Assembly: GCA_000231825.2 (NCBI GenBank) | Contig: JH720299.1 | Span: 1,324,134-1,388,133, forward strand | Reading direction: 5' to 3' | Source of the DNA: Tetrahymena elliotti 4EA | Lineage: Eukaryota > Ciliophora > Oligohymenophorea > Hymenostomatida > Tetrahymenidae | DNA: 64,000 bases | Shown: positions 22,505 through 32,907 of the stretch, piece after piece | Numbering within the stretch: position 1 is the first letter of the stretch | Layout of the letters: the number at the start of each line of letters is the position of its first letter | Notes under the pieces: model-generated | Databases searched by the model: none | Told to the model about the DNA's origin: nothing | The model's input: the letters and a program-made list of their open reading frames with translations, nothing else | Made by a program: the position numbers and the translations under genes

Positions 22505-24690
22505 TACTGACAAAGCTAAGAGTCAAAGATTAGAGGTTAGAACATTTTGCTAACCCTTAAGCCAATTGTTCTGCATTGATTTAACCAATAAGGCTTTTAA
22601 AAATAAAATTGAATAATGAAATATTTAAAAAGAATGAATAAAAAATGTTAACTCAATTTTAGTTTTAAATTCTTCTTCATTCAAATTCAAAAATTCACTA
22701 TTAAATTAAAACATTTTTTTACTAAAATTTAAGACTCAAAGTTTACAGTTAAAAATATTTTGCCAATCTTAATCCTAATCCCTATCCAAAAGCTTTACCC
22801 AAATCATTAAAACTGTATAAAAATAAAAGTTTATTTAGAATAGTGAAATATTTAAGAAATCCAAATATTTGTTTGTAGATAAATTAAAATTTTATATTTT
22901 AAAATTCACAGTTAATATTTAAACAATATTTTTGTGAGAAATCAAATTTTAAATTTTTTAGATTAGAGTATTTTGATAACTTAGATTAAAAAATAATTAA
23001 AACATTCATCAAAAAAAAATATTCAAAAAAATAAAAATTTAGTGAGCCAGATACTAAACAAACAAGTCTTTATTTAATTAAAATCTCTATTTTTTCAAAA
23101 ATTCATAATTAATATTGAAACACTATTTTTACTCAAGGCCAAGAGTCATAGTTTAGAGATTACTACATTTTGATAACCCAGAACTTAATCCTTATAAGCC
23201 AGCATCAGAAATACTATTTTTACTTTTAAAAAATAATAAAAGATAAATAAAGAAATATTTAAAGAATTAAAAATGTGAATTTGTGAATAAAATAGAAATG
23301 AATAACTGAGAATATTCAGTAATTATAAATTAGGGGTTCTTAAATTAAGATTGGTATTTTCTCAAAAATGAATAATTGATATTTAAGAAATATTTTTACT
23401 CAAGGTAAAGAGACAAAGTTTTTAGATTAGAGCATTCTTATAACCCAAATTTTAATTCTTCTATTCCCTTTTCATTCACTCTATTTTGACTATTAAAAAT
23501 ATATTTAAGTTAAAAAAAATATTTGCTATTTATTTAACTCAAAATTATCTACTTTTTTTAATTACTTTATTTATTTCAAAATTAATTATTAATATTGAAG
23601 CACTATTTTTACCTTAGATTAAGTTCCAAAATTTATAGATTAGAACATTTTGCAAATGCAGATCCTATTCTTTATGAGCCCAATACACCAATTTCATTTT
23701 TACTTAATTATATATTTAAATTAAATAAAGAAATATTAAGAATAAAAGCAAAAAATTTAATTTGAAAATAATAAATAAAAATTTATGAGAAAAGAAAAGT
23801 ACCAAGTAAATCCAAATTAATTTTTATATTTGAACTCATTCATTAAAAAATGCATAATTAATATTGATAAATTATTTATACCATAGATTAAGATTCGAAG
23901 TTTAGAGATTAGAGTATTATGCTAGGCCTTATCCTAATCGATATGCAGATATGCAGCCATTCCATTTATAGAATTTTCTCTTTAAAAAATAGCAAAAATT
24001 AAATTAAATTAACAAAATTCATGTGCAAAATATCAGCTAAATCCAAATTAAAAATTAAAATTCATTCAAATTTAAAATAATTGAAAAAAATTATTTTTAC
24101 TCAAAAGAAAGGCTCAAGGTTGAGAGTTAAGAACATTTTGCTAATCCTAATGCTAAATCTTGTGCTCCTGCACCAATATCATTTTAACTATTAAAAAAAA
24201 ATAGAATAAAGAAACATTAAAATGAAGAATAAAAAAAGTGAATACGATTTCAAGAGAAAAAAAACTGATGAACAAATAGATAAAATAGATTATTTGTTCT
24301 TTTTTATAATTTTGATTTATTCAAAACCCAAAAATTAGTAATGAAATAATATTTTTACTTAAGGTCAATGGTTAAAGTTTAGAGTAAAGAACATTTAGCT
24401 AAACTACATTCTAATCCTTAGGTACCTTTTTCACCAATATGATTTTTGCTTTGAATAAAATGACAAATTAAAAAAAATGGAGTAAATAAATATTTCTAGA
24501 ATAAGAAAAAAACTTTCATTTAAAAAGAATAAAGGAATTTGTAAGTAGTTTATAAATTAAAGTCATTTTTTATTTATTAAGACACTGATTTTACCAGAGT
24601 ATGAGAGTTAAAGTTTAGATATCAAGGTATTTTCCTATCCCAGATCCTAATTCTTATGAGCAGATATTACCATATTATTTCCTCTTTTTA
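22505..24690 (-). CDS. LRR gene B, one repeat per exon, 5' end lost
   Basis: On the minus strand about ten exons of roughly 95-105 bases recur with introns of about 120-150 bases. Approximate positions: 24590-24685, 24355-24455, 24095-24190, 23875-23970, 23610-23700, 23395-23490, 23125-23225, 22930-23010, 22725-22820 and 22505-22610. Each encodes one RNI-type leucine-rich repeat, such as ISDAGLQGLSSGLSKCSNLQ, INAEQLAQGLAKCSNLQSL and GAGAQDLALGLAKCSQLSTL. Exons end at GTAAAAATA-type donors and begin after runs ending in AG. LRR solenoids are protein-binding scaffolds and no catalytic domain is visible. Compared with gene A, the 5' exons are missing beyond a palindrome-arm fragment at 24838-24905, so it may be a truncated duplicate or pseudogene. 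Some units (near 22930 and 23395) look weak. Exact splice sites were not fixed for every exon. Confidence 0.6.
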
Positions 24691-24837
24691 AAAAAAAAGA
24701 ATTTAAATAAAAAAATAGACTGTTTTTAATTTAAAGAAAATAAATCAAAAAAATATCAATCATATCATTCATAAATTGAAGTGTATTTTTTTTCAAAAAT
24801 TTTTAATTAATATTAAAACACTATTTTTATTCATATA

Positions 24838-24905
24838 TATTAAAAAGGGGGGAACTATATCACTTTTATAATAGCAATATTAAATACAAGAATAAAAGCA
24901 ATTTT
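24838..24905. mobile_element. Single arm of the palindromic element
   Basis: The sequence tatatattaaaaaggggggaac... through ttataatagcaatatt and caagaataaaa resembles the left arm of the 135-bp palindrome at 18857-18991 (shared AAAAAGGGGG, TTATAA-AGCAATATTAAA and CAAGAATAAAA). The other arm is absent. It lies at the junction where LRR block B loses similarity to the 5' end of block A. Confidence 0.6.
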
Positions 24906-25495
24906 TAAAGAGAAATTTTTGATAGTAAATAAAAAATTAATTATGATGTTTGTTGTTAAAGTTGATTATATTCGAAAAGAACATTTTTATTTTTTTCTCA
25001 CTAATCATTTTTGAAAGATATTAAATAATTTAATTTTTAATGAGCTAATTTAAATATCTAAGTTAAATAATTAGCTTTCATGTTTTAATTAGAAATTCCA
25101 TTTAGATTATTAATAATTAAAAATCAAATTTAAATAATTTTTTTAAACTAAAATATATATTCTGAAAAATTTAGCTAGATTTTTATTCAATAAAACATAT
25201 ATGATGCCATCAAAATTAAGGGATTTGTATTAAATGTAAGTAAACTGCAAGATCATCTCTTTTTATAATTAATTTAATTAAATAATTTATATTAAAAAAT
25301 AATAAAATTACTAATGATAATTTAACTAATCTTTTTGCTTTTAAAATTGTTTTCTTTTAAATTTTACTAGAACCACCGAATCTAAAATTAAAATTAAGAA
25401 AATTATTAAAATGAATGAGAAGTAAAAAATATTTAAAACTAAACTGTTTTCTTTTTATTTTGTTTTTGAGAAAAATTTTTAAGCAAAATAAATTA
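24906..25495. other. Spacer between LRR genes A and B
   Basis: This is the duplicated counterpart of about 21980-22500. It probably holds the 3' end of LRR gene A. A minus-strand frame opens after an ATTTTAG at about 25380 and runs to TGA near 25010, but it is low complexity and may be untranslated. Confidence 0.45.
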
Positions 25496-28350
25496 AAATT
25501 ATATTTACCCAAGGCTAAGAGTCAAAATTTAGAGATTAGAGCATTTTGCTATCCCTTAAGCCAATTTTTCAGCATTGATTTAATTAATAGCGCTTTTAAG
25601 ATAAAATTAAATAAAGAAGTATTTAAAATGAATCAATAAAAATTTTTATTTAAATTAGATTATTTTTTTCATTGAAGAAATCACTTTTAAAATTTATATT
25701 TTTTTACTCAAATGAAAGACTCAAAGTTTACAATTAAGAATATTTTACAAATCCATATCCTATTACCTATCCAAAATTTTTACCCAAATGATTATACCTG
25801 TATGAAAATAAAATTTTATTCAGAATAATGAAATATTTATTATTAGTTCATAAAAATTCACAATAAATATTTAAACATTATTTTTACTTGAAATCGATAT
25901 TTAAATTTTTAAGATTAGAGCATTTGGATAACTCAGATTATAAACCTTTAACTCCTTTTTCATCAATTAAATTTTACCTTTAAAAAATGATTAAAACATT
26001 GATCAAGTAAAAAAATATTCAAAAAAATAAAAATAAAAGTGAGCTAAAAAAATAAAATAAATCAAAAAAGATTTGTCTTTATTGAATTAAAATCTCTATT
26101 TTTTTAAAAATTCATAATTAATATTGAAACACTATTTTTACGAAAGCTAAAGATTCAAAGTTTAGAGATTACTGCATTTTGATAACCCAGAACCTAATGC
26201 TTCTGAGCCAGCACCAGAAATATTATTTTTACTTTTAAAAAATAATAAAAACTGAATAAAGAATCTTAAGAAACAAAAATGAGCTTGTGAATAAAATAGA
26301 AAAAAATAACTGAGAATATTCATCAGTAAAAAAATTAGGAGTTCTTAAATTAATTATTAAATTTTCTCAAAAATTAACGAATTGATAAATATTTTTACTG
26401 CAGATTAAGAAACAAAGTTTAGAGATTAGAGCAATTTTATAACCCAGATTTTAAATGTTATATTTAATTATTATCACGCATTCTATTTTTACTGTTAAAA
26501 AATAAAAAATAAAAGTTAAAAAAAATCAATGAAATTATCCACTTTTCAATTACAATCTTTATTTATTTAAAAATTTATTATTAATATTGAAACTCTATTT
26601 TTACCTGAGGTCAAGCTTCAAATTTTCGAGTTTAGAACATTTTAGCAATATAGATCCTAATCCTTATGATCCCATTACACCTATTTCATTTTCACTTATA
26701 AAAAAGTAATAAATAGATTGTTTATTTAATTTAATTTGATCCTCAAGGATAATAAAATTGCTTTCAAAGATACTTTAAGTAAATTAAATTAAATAAAGAA
26801 ATACTAAAAGAATAAAAACAAATAATTTAACTTTAAAATAATAAAAAAAATTAATTGAAGTAAATTCCAAATTAATAGTTAGTATGTGTTGAAAAAATTC
26901 ATTTTAATATTGAAACACTATTTTTACCTCATGTAAAGAGTTAAAATTTTGAGATTAGAGCATTATGCTAAGCCAGATCCTAATCCATATGCAGCCATTT
27001 CATTAATTGAATTTTCCCTTTAAAAAATTAAAATTAAAATGATAAAAAAATAAAAATTATTTTTACATTAAGAAAAGGGTCAAAGTTTAGAGTTAAGAAC
27101 ATTTTGCTAACCCAAATGCTAAATCTTTTCCTCCTGCACCAATACTGTTTGAACTTTTAACAAATTTAATTAAATCATAAAAAAAAATGAATTTGATTCT
27201 AGAGAAAAAAAACTTATGAACAAATATTAGATTAAAAAACTAATAATTAGTCATGAAATAATAATTTTACTTAAGGTCAATAGTTAAAGTTTAGAGCAAA
27301 GAGCATTTAGCTAGCCCACTTCCTAATCCTTAGGTACCCTGTTCACCAATATGATTTAAGCTTTGATAAAATAAAATTACAAATTAAAAAAAATGGGGCA
27401 AAGAAATATTTCAAAAATAAGAAAAAAAGTGTGTTATTTTCAAAAAAATTAATAAAAATTAAAGGATAAATAATAAAAATTAGTAAGTAGTTTATAAATT
27501 AAATTCATTATTTATTTATTAAGACACTGGTTTTACCAGAGAATGAGAGTTAAAGTTTAGAGATTAAGGCATTTTCCTATCGCAGATCCTAATTCTTATG
27601 AGCCGACATTACCAATATTATTTCCGCTTTGAAAGAAAAAAAGAATTTAAATCAAATAATTTTTAAAAAAGGTTTAAATAAAATAAATCAAATTTAATGA
27701 GAAAAACACTATATTAATAATTCATAAATTAAAGTTTATTTTTATTCAAAAATTTTTAACTGATATTAAAACACTATTTTTACTATAGGTCAAGACTCAA
27801 AGCTTTGAGATTAGAGCTTTATGCTAATCCAAGTCCTAATTCTTTAGCTCCTATTTGTCCTAAATTGTTGTATCTTTTAAAACAAAATATTTAATAATCA
27901 ATTAGTGAGCATGTAAAATAAAAATTAATTATGAATTAAATAAAGTAATAATCTATTCTAAAACTCATAAATAACACTTAATCTGTATTTTTACTTGAGA
28001 TCTAGAGTTAAAATTGATAGACAAGAACACTTTGCTAAGCTAGTTAACAATTTTTTAGTTCCAGTTTGTTTAATTTTATTGTGCCTTTTCAAAAAAAGTA
28101 AAAAATTTAAATTAATAGAGAAAATTTTAATTTGAAAGCCAAAAATAGTAAGTAAGTAGTTAATTACTAAAATATCCAAAAAAATCAAAGTTAATTTTTC
28201 ATAACTTTAGCCTTCATTTTATTTAAAAATACTTCATTAAATTAGAAACACTAATTTTACGAGATATTTAGAGTCAAAGCTTTCAAATTCAAGCATTTTT
28301 CCAATCCTTTTCCTAAATTTGATGCTCCCGCTTCATAAATTTTTTTAGCA
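25496..28350 (-). CDS. LRR gene A, one repeat per exon
   Basis: About 13 minus-strand exons each code one RNI-type leucine-rich repeat. Approximate positions: 28255-28350, 27990-28085, 27775-27870, 27530-27625, 27270-27365, 27060-27155, 26920-27020, 26600-26695, 26395-26490, 26140-26230, 25880-25975, 25700-25810 and 25500-25600. Example repeats are AGASNLGKGLEKCLNLKALT, TGTKKLLTSLAKCSCLSILT and INAEKLAQGIAKCSNLQILT. The shared core is G-L-x-KC-x-NL-x2-L-x-L. Introns start GTAAAA and fall at nearly the same codon in each unit, so the gene grew by duplicating exon-plus-intron units. The start exon was not identified; a degenerate unit lies at 28525-28600. The product should be an LRR solenoid of roughly 400 residues or more, probably a binding scaffold. 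Individual splice sites need transcript data. Confidence 0.65.
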
Positions 28351-29631
28351 CTTTTGAAAATAATTAATTAAAATATTAATTATTTAAATAACACTATTTT
28401 GAATGATAAACAACAATAAAAATGAGAAATAAAATTTGAGAGCAGTTAATATAGCAAACAAAGGAAAAATGAAATAAATTAAATTTATTCTTTCATCAAA
28501 AGGTAATAATTAATATTTAAACTCTACTTTTATTAAAAGGAAAGAATAAAAGCTTAGAGATTGACTATTATATTTGAATGAAAAGTTTTTTATTTTACCT
28601 TAACTAAAGATTAAGGTTGAAATGTGAAGTTAAATTAGACTTTAGAAACTTTTAATTAACAAAAATTAAAATTTGTTTATTCTTCTTAAAAAATTGAAGT
28701 ACGTCAACTGTATTGTTAAAATTTTTACTATTTTATATAAGCATTTTTTTTTCAAATTTGTTAAGGAATTAGTGGGACAAATTTGTTAATTTTAAAAGCT
28801 TAATTAACTTTTTCTTAACTCAATAAATATCATACATACATAATAATAAAATAAAGATATACAAAATTAAGAATTCAGTATTTTATCATAATTTTTAATT
28901 TTGGCAAATACATTCCATATATGTATAGATATTTCTTAATGAATTAATAGTTATTTTTTAATTATCATTTTTATTTTTACTGATTAACATTATTAAGTCA
29001 AATAATTGTAAAAAAATTTCAAAAAATTAATATTATTATCCACTTTTTATCTTTTATTCTTTAAATATTATATAACTTAATAAAATCTTTTATTCTATGA
29101 CAAAAATAAAATGAGTTCAAAATAATTATCATCAAAAAAATAAAATTCAAAGAATATGAAGAAAAACTTTCTTATTTCAAAATTAGTGAAAAAGGAAGAA
29201 ATAGTGTATGGGAAATATATTAAAAAAGAATCCAATAATTCAAGTTGATACTTATTTTCCTAAAAAAATTAAAAAGTATTAATTAAATTATTTTAAGTGT
29301 TTGTTTTCAATTAAATATTTTGAAAGAAAAAAAATTTTATAAATATTTTGCTGTTGTTTATCTTATAAATTCAAATAATTTTATTAAAACTTCCTTCTTT
29401 CTTTTAATTTGATGAGTTCTATTGTGATAAATTAAAAATTTCCTTTATAATTTTAAAATTTTGGAATTTATTCTGAGTTTATTTCAAAATCAAGAAAACT
29501 TTTTAGTAAAAATCACTGAAATTATTAAATCAATTTTTATTTTAATATCTAAATAATCATTTAAAACTTTTTATAATCTAAAAACTTTACAGAGAAATAG
29601 AAAAAATTAATAAACTTCCATATTAATTTAA
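28351..29631. other. Intergenic region
   Basis: It contains one decayed LRR-like unit near 28525-28600 (minus strand). The rest is AT-rich and featureless to my reading. Confidence 0.45.
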
Positions 29632-30444
29632 ATGAGAATACTTGTGTTAATACTGATATTTTTTGGATGCAGCTTGATTGGTTGTTCTTAGTTTTTAGTT
29701 GAATTTACTGAAAATTCTCATGTTGCTATGGTAATTGGATGTGGGAAGTGTGGTAAAAAAATGTTTATTTGGAGAGTGATTATTAGTTAACCTAATGATA
29801 CCCATCAAATAATTAAATATAGAAATGATCAATTACTTTAAAAGAAAACAGGGATTACTATAATAATCATGGATTTTAGTCAGAATTATTCTTTTGAAGA
29901 TAATTCAAATATATTGCTATTTACTTTATTTAGTCTTTTTAGTAATTATTTAATATAGAAAAATTTTTGAACTAAATGAGGATCATGATTGGTGATGGAA
30001 TACTTAATTCTTCGATTATTATTTATACTTTTTCAGATTTATTTGAGAAGTAAGATAGACATTTCAGCTTAGAAGCTCTTCTAAATAAGATAGAAGCATT
30101 GAATAACCTTAAAAATTAGTTTGGTATATATAGAAGGAGGATTGATTTAATTTACTGGTGATTATGAGGACAAAGACAGCAAATTAAAGTAAAAAATAGT
30201 AAAAAAACAAAATAAACAGCAATTTATAAATTCAATTCAAGAAGCACTAAAAAATTTTTTTTAATTTAATCTATAAAATTACAAAGAAGAAAAACTCATT
30301 TAATAATGCAGTACTGATGATGAAGATAAAGAATTAATGCTTAGTTAGTTAAGTGACTAAGATTATATAACCTATCATTTGATTTAAAATAAAAGCTTCT
30401 TAGAGCAAAAAAAGAATAAGTATTTCAATCAAAAGCAGAATTGA
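29632..30444 (+). pseudogene. GB1/RHD3-type large GTPase relic
   Basis: ATG 29632 opens a frame of 112 codons to TGA 29968. It has a hydrophobic start, then VAMVIGCGKCGKKMFIWRVI, aligning with the P-loop G-x4-G-K-[ST] of guanylate-binding/atlastin-type GTPases but ending in Lys for Ser/Thr. MDFSQNYSFEDNSNILLFTL follows at the place of the family's switch-II/DxEG and downstream strand. A second frame from about 29974 continues (GDGILNSSIIIYTFSDLF), and a third (about 30157 to TGA 30442-30444) reads GDYEDKDSKLKQKIV and an acidic tail. Three frames in 800 bases plus the altered P-loop argue for a decayed gene. The family identity rests on weak motif resemblance only. Confidence 0.5.
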
Positions 30445-30871
30445 ATGATTTTGTTTGCTTGTTTTTATTATGGCTTCCAAATTAATATGAAATCACAAAA
30501 ATATGTCTGTCATAAATAAAAAACAAAAAAATGAAAAAGAAATTGAATTCTAAATTTTTTTTAATTTTAAATAAATTTTTTTTGTGAAGCAGAAAATATT
30601 AAATAACTTGTTAATAAAATAAATAATTAATAACAATCCCTTGTTTTATCATGCAATAATTTGTTATTAAAGAAAATGTTATCCTAATAATTATTTATTT
30701 TTAGTTTTGGAAATAAATATTTCTGAATGAAAATAATATTTTAAATTATTTTTAAGATAATAAAACCTAATTAATAAATAGTAAAATAATAATTCAAAAC
30801 AAATAATTCAAAGATTTAGCAGAATTAAATTAAAAATTTAAAGAATAACTTAAATTAATTTACAAAATAAA
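30445..30871. other. Short intergenic gap, convergent 3' ends
   Basis: AT-rich, with no feature recognised. It separates the 3' ends of the GTPase relic and the minus-strand secreted-protein gene. Confidence 0.5.
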
Positions 30872-31977
30872 TCATTATAAATATATTTGAATGTTAGATA
30901 TACCAAATGAAGCCTCAGCTGGGTCTTCAGTTTCGAGAGTTGAGCCAAAAGATAAAATAATGTTCTCTTTATTATGAGGAATCACAACATCAATTTCATA
31001 TGTAAGTTGATATTCAGGATAGGGAGCACCACAAACATTGATCGGATTTTAGGAATTAATTTTAGAAGTATCATATTTCTATACCCATACATATTCTTAT
31101 TTTGTATTATCTGTTAAATGAGAATTAACCTTCATAAATCCTACTTCTCCCATCCATTGATCTATAAAATAATATTATGCAACTATTCTTAATTAGCTAT
31201 GTTCAGGAATATTCTCATATATTTTCTTAACTTCTCCCTTAGCAAAGTTATTAAATCCACCAAGCATAAAAATTCCACTACACACAGAAGAAGAATTATC
31301 AGTCCATCCAGTTAATTCTTCACGTTCACTACTAATTTCCTTTAAGTAAAGTTTCCATTATTTTAAGTCGCTTTATCTTTTAAATAAAAAAGTAAAAAAA
31401 TTAAAAATAATAAAATAAATTTAATATTTTGAAATCATTATGGAAACATTTTTTTGCATTCATATATATTTACTTTGATCTATTTTACTATTTGTTTTGA
31501 TTGATTTTGAATAAAAAGAAAGTATTTTTTATGGATTATTAGAATAAATATTAACAAATGTTTTATTAAAAAATCATTTTCAACAAAATCAATTAAATAT
31601 CTTGAGAAATATTGTTTTTACCTGTTAATTATATCATCTTGAATGTAGATATTTTCTAATTGAGAATCTACTTTGATGTTAAAGTATCCTTCATTTATTT
31701 CTAAAACAGTCACACTGCTATTTTCAATTTTAAAAGCTCCTGTGTCAGCAAGTAATTCAAATGATACATAATTTGATTCTGATGTTAGCAGCTTTAACAA
31801 ACTGTGATTTTCAAAATTTTTTGGTTTAATTGTAATACCACTGCTAAGAGAAAGACTATTTGAATCATTATCATCAGATTTAATATGATCTTATTTAGAT
31901 TTATTTTTAAATGCATAGATAAAGGATATCTAAGAGATTAATTATATAACAATGAACATTTTTAAAATGTTTTTCAT
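30872..31977 (-). CDS. Small secreted protein with lectin-like beta domain
   Basis: Two exons, 31622-31977 and 30872-31376, join across a 245-nt intron (GTAAAAACAA ... TTTAAAAG) in phase to give 286 residues ending at TGA 30872-30874. The N-terminus MKNILKMFIVIQLISQISF followed by IYA looks like a signal peptide; a second Met is available at residue 7. The C-terminal part resembles a ciliate extracellular domain seen next to membrane or Cys-rich regions: LTGWTDNSSSVCSGIFMLGG, then LRIVAQYYFIDQWMGEVGF, a second cysteine in INVCGAPYPEYQL, and SFGSTLETEDPAEASFGISN before IQIYL. The D-W-x-G-E core and the closing S-x-G-I-x-D/N-I-x-I-Y recall galactose-binding-like beta sandwiches. It lacks the C-terminal TM region of longer relatives, so it is probably secreted. 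Function is unknown. Confidence 0.7.
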
Positions 31978-32907
31978 TTTGCAAAATATTTTAATCTATA
32001 ATTTTTAGTATTCTTATTTGCTATTATGTATGCTACCTTGCCTATTATTTAACGAGAATATATTCAACACCTATTTATCTCTTTAATCTTCTTAATCCTA
32101 TCTTTACTTCTAATTGTTTAATTAATTTTCTATCCGTTTTAAAGAATTACTCAAAAAAAAAGTACCTTCAAAACTGAATAGCACATCACTATTGAAATGT
32201 ATTTTTGACTGAATAATTAATAATAAATCATCAAAACAATTATAAATATTTTGTTTTATCTTTAAGCAAAAAGAATATACAAATCAAAAAAACTTCTACA
32301 TCCATTTGTGATTCTCATAAAACTAAAAAATATACCAAAACAACATTTTTAAAAGAAATTTAAATTCTATTTTAAGAAATCTATCGTCAAAATATGCTAA
32401 CTTTAAGATAAATAAAATGAATTGGTTTGAAAACAAGCTAAGAAAGATTTTAAAAAAAACCAATTACAACAACTTAAAAATAAATTTTTTAACAATAATT
32501 AAGTTGAAGTAAATAGTTTCTTTAATATGTGAAAGCTCTTATTAGATAAATAAACTTGGTTATGCAAAATTTACTTTTAATATAATTCAAATGCACAAAT
32601 GAGTAAAAAATGTAAATTTAAGATCAAATTAAATAAATAATTTATTTGAAATAAGAAAATTTTAAACAAATAATTTTGATTTTTTAGGTATTTTTACAAT
32701 TCCTAAAACACTGATAATAATTTAGGATTAGATATTAAATATTTCATTTCACAAACATGAAAATAAATAACATCTAATAAATGTAATGAATTTTTATTGT
32801 GAATTATTAAAATGTTGATTAAATTACTTTTTTATTATATATATGAATACTTGAATAATCATATATCTTATACATCTATTTTTCCAAGAACATATTATTC
32901 ATATTAC
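31978..32907. other. Intergenic region
   Basis: No gene was recognised. It lies between the start of the secreted-protein gene and the end of the coiled-coil gene, both on the minus strand, so it should hold the promoter of the former. Confidence 0.5.

Larger units (their letters stand above)
21980..27770. repeat. Diverged tandem duplication, about 2.9-3.0 kb unit
   Basis: Blocks 21980-24830 and 24890-27770 match in the same order. Anchors include cccttaagccaatt at about 22554 and 25552, gagccagca-ccagaaata at about 23200 and 26215, and ggtacc...tcaccaatatgatt at about 24420 and 27335. The offset is therefore about 2.9-3.0 kb. Each block is itself made of about 11 units of roughly 230 bases, each with one LRR exon and one intron, giving a two-level repeat. 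Confidence 0.8.

Noticed and set aside
22450..28600. Initial reading as a non-coding satellite-like repeat
   Set aside because: The minus strand of each unit encodes an LRR with GT/AG borders at constant places, so it is genic.
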